From Deinandra increscens subsp. villosa (Eukaryota > Streptophyta > Magnoliopsida > Asterales > Asteraceae), in contig JBCNJP010000006.1 in the NCBI GenBank assembly GCA_039602395.1, positions 51,487,502 through 51,551,501 of the forward strand: a stretch of 64,000 nt of DNA. Reading direction: 5' to 3'. The notes under the pieces were generated by a model. It did not search any database. It was given only the letters and a program-made list of their open reading frames with translations, and had not been told where the DNA came from. Below, piece after piece: positions 57,975 through 64,000 of the stretch; the first letter of the stretch is position 1, and each line of letters starts with the position of its first letter. Position numbers and translations under genes: made by a program.

Positions 57975-58628
57975 TGTTAGGTTATATAACAATTATCAAA
58001 ATCACGAGTACGCAGCGGAAAGAATCCTATGAATTAATCTAATTAACCGGTATTAGAATGTGTACCTTTTTAGCTCGGCAAGACTTGATCACTTGGAGGA
58101 TTTGAAGTAAATCCCTCTACGATCGCACACACGACACACCAATGCTATGTGCTAGCAACCGATCACGAACTCCTCTTGATATGGGCTTGGTCGAACCACA
58201 CAAGAACCGAAACCTCCCTTGGGTTTTTCTTGTTGCCGAATTCGAGAGGAAGGAGAGAGAGATTTAGGGTTTTTTCTTTATCTCATAAAGCAGCAACTAA
58301 TCCTTAAACCCAGAGGGTCTATTTATAGGATTAGAATACTTGATAAACAAGTAAAAGGATAGGCATAGGAGCCCTAGTCGAAATCCACTAGAGGCCCTAT
58401 CCAAAGCCTTCTCTCAATTGTAATCCAATTACAATTCTCTCTAATTACAACTAACACCCCTCTGTTAACAATTAACTGTCAGTTTTTAACGAAACCTCGT
58501 TAAATATTCGTGATAAATATTAATTAACCATTAATTAATATTAATACATTTGGTGTCGAGACGTGTGACCCCGTAGGCTTAAATAATTTCCAGACATACG
58601 CTTACTATTACATGATCATATCCCTACA
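57975..58628 (-). repeat. 5' LTR of F (654 bp)
   Basis: Same ends as the left LTR. In element sense its TATA box reads TATAAATA (58320-58327), with a telobox (CCCTAAA) downstream in the leader. Confidence 0.95.
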
Positions 58629-58633
58629 GTCTC
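58629..58633. repeat. Target-site duplication of F, right
   Basis: GTCTC, identical to 50865-50869. Confidence 0.95.
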
Positions 58634-59629
58634 CTTGTCAAGATCGACACGAGCACCCGCCGGGATACTCAGACGGGCGAACTCTCGACACAATCTGGTA
58701 GAGTCAAGCTGAGAACCATTGGTTATTTGCCATTCAGGCACAAATACTTGCCCTGCAGTACTAGGGTCAACCTCATGCATAGGCGACGAAGCAAAGTCAC
58801 TATCATCCACAACAAAGTGGTCACCCTTCGGCTCTGAAGAACGAGCAGACTGCCTCAGTTGGTCGAGCACTGTCATCCGACCAGTATCAGTAAATTGAGA
58901 CCCTTTGGCCTGCAAGTCAAGGACAAAACTGTCAAAATCATCAGACAGCCGAGAGCCATACAGGGGAGAGGGAGAGATACTTACACTAGCTGCGGCATCG
59001 TCAACCTTTTTCTTTCTCTTATCAGTAAGAGAAATCTCCCCCTCCTCCGGCTCCTCCTTATCTCCATCACCCAAAGATAAAATGTCGACCTCCGAATCCG
59101 AAGCCTCATCACGAAGCTTGGACGACTGTTTCCTGGTCAAACCCCCTCTACGCACCGCCACATGCTTCTGCCGGCGGCTGCTCTCGGTTCCCTCAGCCTC
59201 GGTCCCAGCATCGGGAGCTTTTCTCTTCCGGGTAGCTTTGTCCTTTTTTGTCTTGCCAGTCTCCTCATCGGCAAGAACATTAGTCTCACCACCAAGAGCA
59301 GACACAATCAAAGTCCTGGTACCGTCGGAAATGGTGAAGTCCTCATACCGACGCTCGGAGGTCTTGTTGACGGGACCCCTTTCGCCTTCACCCAAAGGCT
59401 TGCTCCCTTGAACAACATCGGACGGGTCGTCCAAAGTGATGAAATCCAGAACATCCATATCTGCACAAGAAAATAAACAAGGTTAGTACAAATAACAAGA
59501 AGAACACCGACAACAGTTAAAGAAAAAGGCGACAGGGTATTACCCCGACCCTCAAGAGTAAAACATGTTTTCTCTGTCGTCGATAACCAATTGTCTAACA
59601 CACCGCATCCCAGGATAAGCACTAGGGAG
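58634..59629 (-). pseudogene. E antisense ORF, middle part with an intron
   Basis: Second piece. From 59622 the short coding stretch LDNWLSTTEKTCFTLEG ends at a GT donor near 59545. After a T-rich tract and TTGTGCAG near 59464 it continues MDVLDFITLDDPSDVV at 59458. The rest is charged and low-complexity, with basic KTKKDKATRKRKAP and KLRDEASDSEVDILSLGD, then SRLSDDFDSFVLDLQAKGS and REFARLSIPAGARVDLDKE up to the copia F target site. The intron is inferred from splice signals. Confidence 0.7.
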
Positions 59630-61799
59630 TGTTACGCGTCGAATAAAAGAAAGCACATGGCACTAATCAAAGTTTACAGCGGAAGTCTTCAACTTTATTC
59701 ATAACAAAAGTTGTAGGATCTACAAAGTACAAAGATAATACAATATTCAAGTTCTATTTGAAACTAGAAGTCTATGTCTTCGTCCAACCAAAATTTAGAC
59801 TTCTATACTAGCTTCTTCTTCGTCCCATCCATGTCTAGCTATCTGCTACTATATGGTACCTAAGATGTGCGTCCAAAAGAAAAAGACAACATTTGGGCTC
59901 ATCATAATGCAGGTGAGTTTCATAAACGTAGCAGTTCATATGTAATTAAATTTTGACTATAGCATCATATAAACATGTATATCCATGGCAGGGATCACAG
60001 AATCAAGATCAGGAATGATCGTCCAAGCAACTAGGTCTATCTGTATGCATACTACTTATTTGTACGTGTCACATGGGCCCTCTTCCAAGATCGTATCTAA
60101 CCCTTCAGGCCTCAACATTCATAGATACTAATGGCAGTCAAATATATACTTTAATTACAGAACAACACATCTCGTTTCATAAAAAGTAATTGCCCAGTGA
60201 GAGAGTGACTCACCTTTGCCTTTTACTCGAATAATCTCAGGTAGAATCTTCACTAAAGGCCTCGATCCAAACCTAATCTTTTATCGGGTTGTATTAATGC
60301 AAGGCTTTATATTATAAACATCTTCTATGTTTTATAATCCTAAGACTATACTTTCTCAGAGGTTAAAATGACCAAAATGTCCTTTATAGTCAATATGACT
60401 TTTCTAATTATGATATGAAGACGCGCATTCCTATAAGTAAACACTCACTCCGAGATCACCCAGTGAGGGATGCCAGGTCCCATTTGGGATTTATGCGACA
60501 CCCTCGCTATGCCAAAAATCCTAGTGTACATGCGCTTACCCTTCCGGTCCGCACGAACTTCTAAGTACCCGAATAGCTCGGTATATTTTACTATTTATCA
60601 CAATTGAACTTATATATACTTATTATATATAAAAAAATGTTCTAATACCAAAAACCAACTCCCAATTCCTTATAGATAGCCCAATACTCGATAATCATCT
60701 TTCAAAACTCTAATTTTGACGTAGTTCTCAAATTATCATCAAACTCTTTTTATTATCAAATGAACTTAGGGCTTCTGTTCATAATATCATTTTATGATAT
60801 ACTTCAAAAGATGGGACCTTAATTCAATCCCGATCATCCAATTTTAGCAAAACAACGTCTAGAAAACCCTAATTTTAACCCGTTTCTCAAATTCATACCA
60901 AGCCTTTTCAAATCATGAAGTATACTTAGGGCTTTCTTAAAACATGTTATTTTAAGCTTACATACCAAAAATCAGACTTTAATTCCAAACAGATTACTCA
61001 ATTTTAAAGAATCATGCTTAAGAACCCTAATTTCGGATCTTTTCTAAAAACCATATCTAGGTGTTATGAATCATAAAATTGATTGAGGGATTTTGTAATA
61101 CATACCTAATAACGACCCACTGCAGAAAATTAGCTTCTAATACCTCCTGGATCAACTGATTTCGAGCTATGCACGTTCTTGAGAGTTTTCGGGGTTTTCT
61201 AAGCTTTGATTTGTGAATTAGCAATGAAATCTTATGAGCTAAGGCTTCTATTTATAGTATAGGGTGTTAAATATGGTCTAGACACGTCCCATGGTGACTA
61301 AGGACCGGTTTTGACACGTTTCAAGGCCCAAAATGGCGGCTGAATTGGATAAGGTCGAATCTGGCCGACACAGGAGGCCTTCGCGTATCGCGCCAAACGG
61401 TGGCTACCTCCTTCGCGATACGCGAGCCATCCACAGCTTCTTTATTTTCATTTTCAGCCCCTATGCTTTGGTCTAATGTCGTTCTAACCCTTATACTCTT
61501 AATGTATTATCATATTAAGCCTTAAAACACTTTAGGATATATTCCTATATATTTCCAACTCTCAAGATACATAAAACGATGATTCTAATCACGTATATCA
61601 TCACGTATTTACCCATGTCTTAACTTTGCAACTACGTATTCACACATATCCTTATGCATATATACATATAACTCATATATAATATATATAACACATAAAT
61701 ATGTATTTCCTAATATTCTAACTTGTTAAATACGTAGAATATGCATAGTATTTGTATTAACTAACAATTACGCAATTACCTGAATCTTGGGATGTTACA
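59630..61799 (-). mobile_element. Solo LTR H (about 2.17 kb)
   Basis: On the minus strand it starts TGTAACATCCCAAGATTC at 61799 and ends CGCGTAACA at 59630. It interrupts the antisense ORF of E between RNL and LGCGVLDNW. The same family and orientation as LTR I. No domain or primer site inside. Flanks GGGAG and AATTG are not a matching target duplication, so the ends or their history are uncertain. Confidence 0.7.
61382..61430. repeat. GCGTATCGC / GCGATACGC pair in LTR H
   Basis: TTCGCGTATCGCG and TTCGCGATACGCGA lie about 25 bp apart as inverted copies. Compare the pair in LTR A at 3760-3810. Confidence 0.75.
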
Positions 61800-62451
61800 A
61801 ATTGCGACTCAAACCAGTCAATATCAATACCCTCTCAGGGTACTTCCTCAAAGGAAGATTAAGCGCCGTCAACCGCCTCACCGTCTCCATATCAAATTCC
61901 AACTCCGGGCGCTTTCCCTTTTTTACCTTGGTTGACTTCCAGGGAAGGTCGACACCTATGATCTTATCAGAAATGAAGAAGAATTTATCTTTAAAGCCCT
62001 TCAAGTTTGTCGGAAACCAACCCAGATAACACGGGCTGACAGACCCATCCTCGTACCTCTCCCGATGTTGTTCGAAACAAAACCAATCCCCCTGGTGGTT
62101 TATTCTGTAAAACCGGTAGAAGACGCCGGATGTCGGCTCTTTACCCAGAGCCCAGTAAGTCGCCTCGAAGTGGGTCACCCTCAGAATAGCATTAGGGTGC
62201 AACTGACTAATGTGGACCATGTTATGCTTCAGAACACTTATAAAGAATTTGGTTAGAGGAATCCTCAATTGGCCGACGCTAAAAGATTTGGTATATAGGC
62301 CGACCATGTCATCAGGAGGACCCCTAATGGATTGTGTCGGCGTCGGAAGGATGGGGTTCAACTTGTCGGAAATACCGAAGCGCTCACAATGATCATCTAA
62401 CTCCGCTTGGGTAAGCGAAGATCTAAAATCCCTAATCCCTAGGGACGCCAT
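61800..62451 (-). pseudogene. E antisense ORF, N-terminal Transposase_28-like part
   Basis: First piece, starting MASLGIRDFRSSLTQ at 62451. It resembles the plant 'putative gypsy type transposon' (Transposase_28, PF04195) region: GPPDDMVGLYTKSFSVGQLRI, PLTKFFISVLKHNMVHISQL, HPNAILRVTHFEATYWALG, FYRFYRINHQGDWFCFEQ, SPCYLGWFPTNLKGFKDKFF. It breaks at LTR H after VLILTGLSRN. The frame is open upstream to 62679, but the ATG at 62451 fits the TATA position. Despite the domain name, no transposase activity is established. In Tat-lineage elements such ORFs lie antisense between pol and the 3' LTR, as here. Confidence 0.8.
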
Positions 62452-62628
62452 AAAGAGAAGTAGGAAGTTATAAAGTTCAAAAGGAAGAGGAACGTACCGG
62501 CAGAAAGCAAGAAGATGACGAACAGATGCACTAAAAACAAGTCGAAAGCCTAAGCAGAAGGATCTATCGAAAGGAAATGAAGTGAAAATGAGATTCGCAG
62601 TGGGTAAAAAATAAAAGTAAAAAGAGGT

Positions 62629-62636
62629 ATTTATAG
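62629..62636 (-). promoter_or_regulatory. TATA box of E's antisense ORF
   Basis: Minus strand TATAAATA, 178 bp upstream of ATG 62451, with TTAGGGTTT upstream. It suggests an own promoter pointing away from the LTR. Confidence 0.55.
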
Positions 62637-62748
62637 ACAAAACCCTAATCGACTGTTGAGTTACCACCCATCCGATCACATACCGTCACCCAAGCCCACA
62701 AATGGCCCAACACGTGTCCACAGCTGTCATGCATTAGTGTTTGACAGG

Positions 62749-63586
62749 TGTCGGCCAAGGCACACAGCCGACACTAGAATTTAAAAGCCGAAATCAACAG
62801 TTTCCTCTTAGTCCGATAGTGATGTCCAGACCACCACATACCGGACTGGGGCTGATGACGTATGTCTGGGTCAGATGACGTCACAAGGAGATAGACAAAC
62901 ACATGCAACCCGAAAACACTACACGAGTCACAAGTGTCGGCCTCGTAACCTGCCGGCCGACAAGCAACACAGGAAAAGGAGTCGACCCTCACCAGGGTCG
63001 ACACATAACGCGTACCAAGGGTCGACCCCGAGGGAGTCGACCAACCATCCACTCAGCATCGGCTAAACGGCACATGCGGTGGCCGACACTCGAGCACGAC
63101 AAGTCCGAGACAGACACCACAGGCCAACGCTCCCACAACAACAGGTCGGCGTGCCGACACCCGACCTGACCACACATTTAATGCGATTACCCAAAACGTA
63201 TACTGCAGGAACTTGGCACAGTCCAAGACGCAGACCTGCAGCACACCTCCTTTGGGTAATTAGCATTAATGACGATACAAGACAAAGGTTGAGGGTTATA
63301 TATACACCCCAACCACCAGGTTAGAATTCATTTAATGCGCTTAGCTTCGACTTGATTACACTTAATCTCTCGACACGCATACTTATTCTCACGCCCGAGC
63401 TTGGTCGCAGGATACCTTGCCCTGCCCTCCAAGAACAACGGTGTTTCTTTGTTTTGCAGATAACAGCCGAGCCGAGACTCGTCAGACCGAAGGCTCACTG
63501 TTTTTCCCACTTTTGTAGTCGTCTTATCAGAGTAGTTCGTCCTAGACTTCGGTCTATCTAGCTACTCTCGCTAGCCCGATTCTACA
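62749..63586 (+). repeat. LTR of element E (838 bp)
   Basis: TGTCGGCC at 62749 to CCCGATTCTACA at 63586, bounded by comparison with the solo copy at 15704-16544. Rich in GTCGACC and GTCGGC motifs. TTATATATACACC at about 63295-63307 could serve as a TATA box. Following plus-strand pol and the antisense ORF, this should be the 3' LTR. No polypurine tract was recognised before it. Confidence 0.65.
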
Positions 63587-64000
63587 CTCCTGTTGTGCAA
63601 GGGCTGAGGTCACCATGTAATAGATTGATGGAATTACGAAGGTATTGCTAACACTGTATCACTTGTAAATTTGTTATGTGAAATGAAACTTGAATCTCGG
63701 TGGGGTATGGAGTCAGGCGACCTAATTTTTTCGATCAAACCCGTCTTTACGCAATAACGATACACATTACGATGTGAATGAACTTTCCGGTGACTGAGTT
63801 CTTATAATGAAGAAGAAGAAGAAAAAGACGCTCGTTTAGAATCTGTGTATAAAAGGGAATTTACTCGGTGTAGTTTATTTTAGAATCTGTGTAAAAAGGG
63901 GATCCTACCTACCTTCCCGTTTGTTTCTACAGTCCCAACACGGTGGTCTCGCGACCGATTTGAAGCAACAGCTGACGTTTTTGTGACAGTCGTGAGCTCC
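63587..64000. other. Flank right of E, unassigned
   Basis: Non-repetitive-looking DNA with a GAAGAAGAA run near 63818. TTTAGAATCTGTGTA occurs twice (near 63835 and 63880). No convincing exon on either strand. Confidence 0.4.

Larger units (their letters stand above)
50870..58628 (-). mobile_element. Ty1/copia element F, full length and young
   Basis: Complete 7759-bp minus-strand copia element with 654-bp LTRs, a perfect 5-bp target duplication (GTCTC), primer site, gag, pol and polypurine tract. The two LTRs differ, by eye, at a single base (51218/58323). This implies a very recent insertion. It splits the antisense ORF of E. Gag-pol nevertheless carries one stop and at least two frame changes. 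Confidence 0.95.

Noticed and set aside
63053..63561. Several overlapping 60-80 aa ORFs
   Set aside because: They fall inside the E LTR on both strands with no domain; GC-richer LTR sequence gives chance ORFs.
63600..64000. Possible minus-strand exon at the right edge
   Set aside because: Short open frames only, no domain and no clear splice sites.

Overview
This window is plant nuclear DNA from a eudicot. The evidence is intron-bearing plant genes (ADA2 adaptor, TMEM256/DUF423 protein, X8/CBM43 protein) embedded in LTR retrotransposons, Met-initiator tRNA primer sites, telobox/TATA leaders and AT-rich spacers. The retroelement protein style recalls Asteraceae, but that is recollection, not a search result. 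No bacterial operon, CRISPR array or rRNA gene was seen.

Left flank (1-8,420). The 3' part of an LTR (B, 1-1311) cuts into a minus-strand Ty3/gypsy gag-pol (A, 1312-3128) that keeps its primer site and 5' LTR (3404-5366). Element A abuts a plus-strand LTR (C, 5369-6005). A decayed LINE carrying only ORF1 (6006-8420) follows.

Gene island (9,770-22,650). ADA2 (13 exons, minus), a TMEM256/DUF423 gene (5 exons, plus), an X8-domain gene (minus) and an unrecognised 78-aa gene (minus). Between them lie a MITE-like element, tRNA-derived SINE-like pieces and a solo LTR (15704-16544). The 78-aa gene's promoter and first intron recur at 23879-24665 without its first coding exon.

Nested retroelements (24,666-63,586). 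A Tat-like gypsy element E (plus-strand pol, antisense additional ORF with Transposase_28-like sequence, LTR at 62749-63586) is broken by LTR I (45761-47837), LTR H (59630-61799) and a young Ty1/copia F (50870-58628, 5-bp target duplication, LTRs differing at one base). Next to the end of I lies a minus-strand gypsy element D. Its gag is split by a long plus-strand LTR J (28142-44303), and J is split by a SIRE-like copia element G (31640-44012). Read outside-in this is E > I > D > J > G, although D's position inside I is inferred. D stops abruptly near 24666, and the left parts of E and I are not present beyond it.

The four host genes look intact. Nearly all other coding sequence belongs to decayed retroelements. 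In G and E many stops are TAG, several where the family normally has glutamine, as expected from CAG-to-TAG deamination at methylated CHG sites. Exon boundaries are conceptual, placed by GT/AG sites, frame and family similarity without transcripts.
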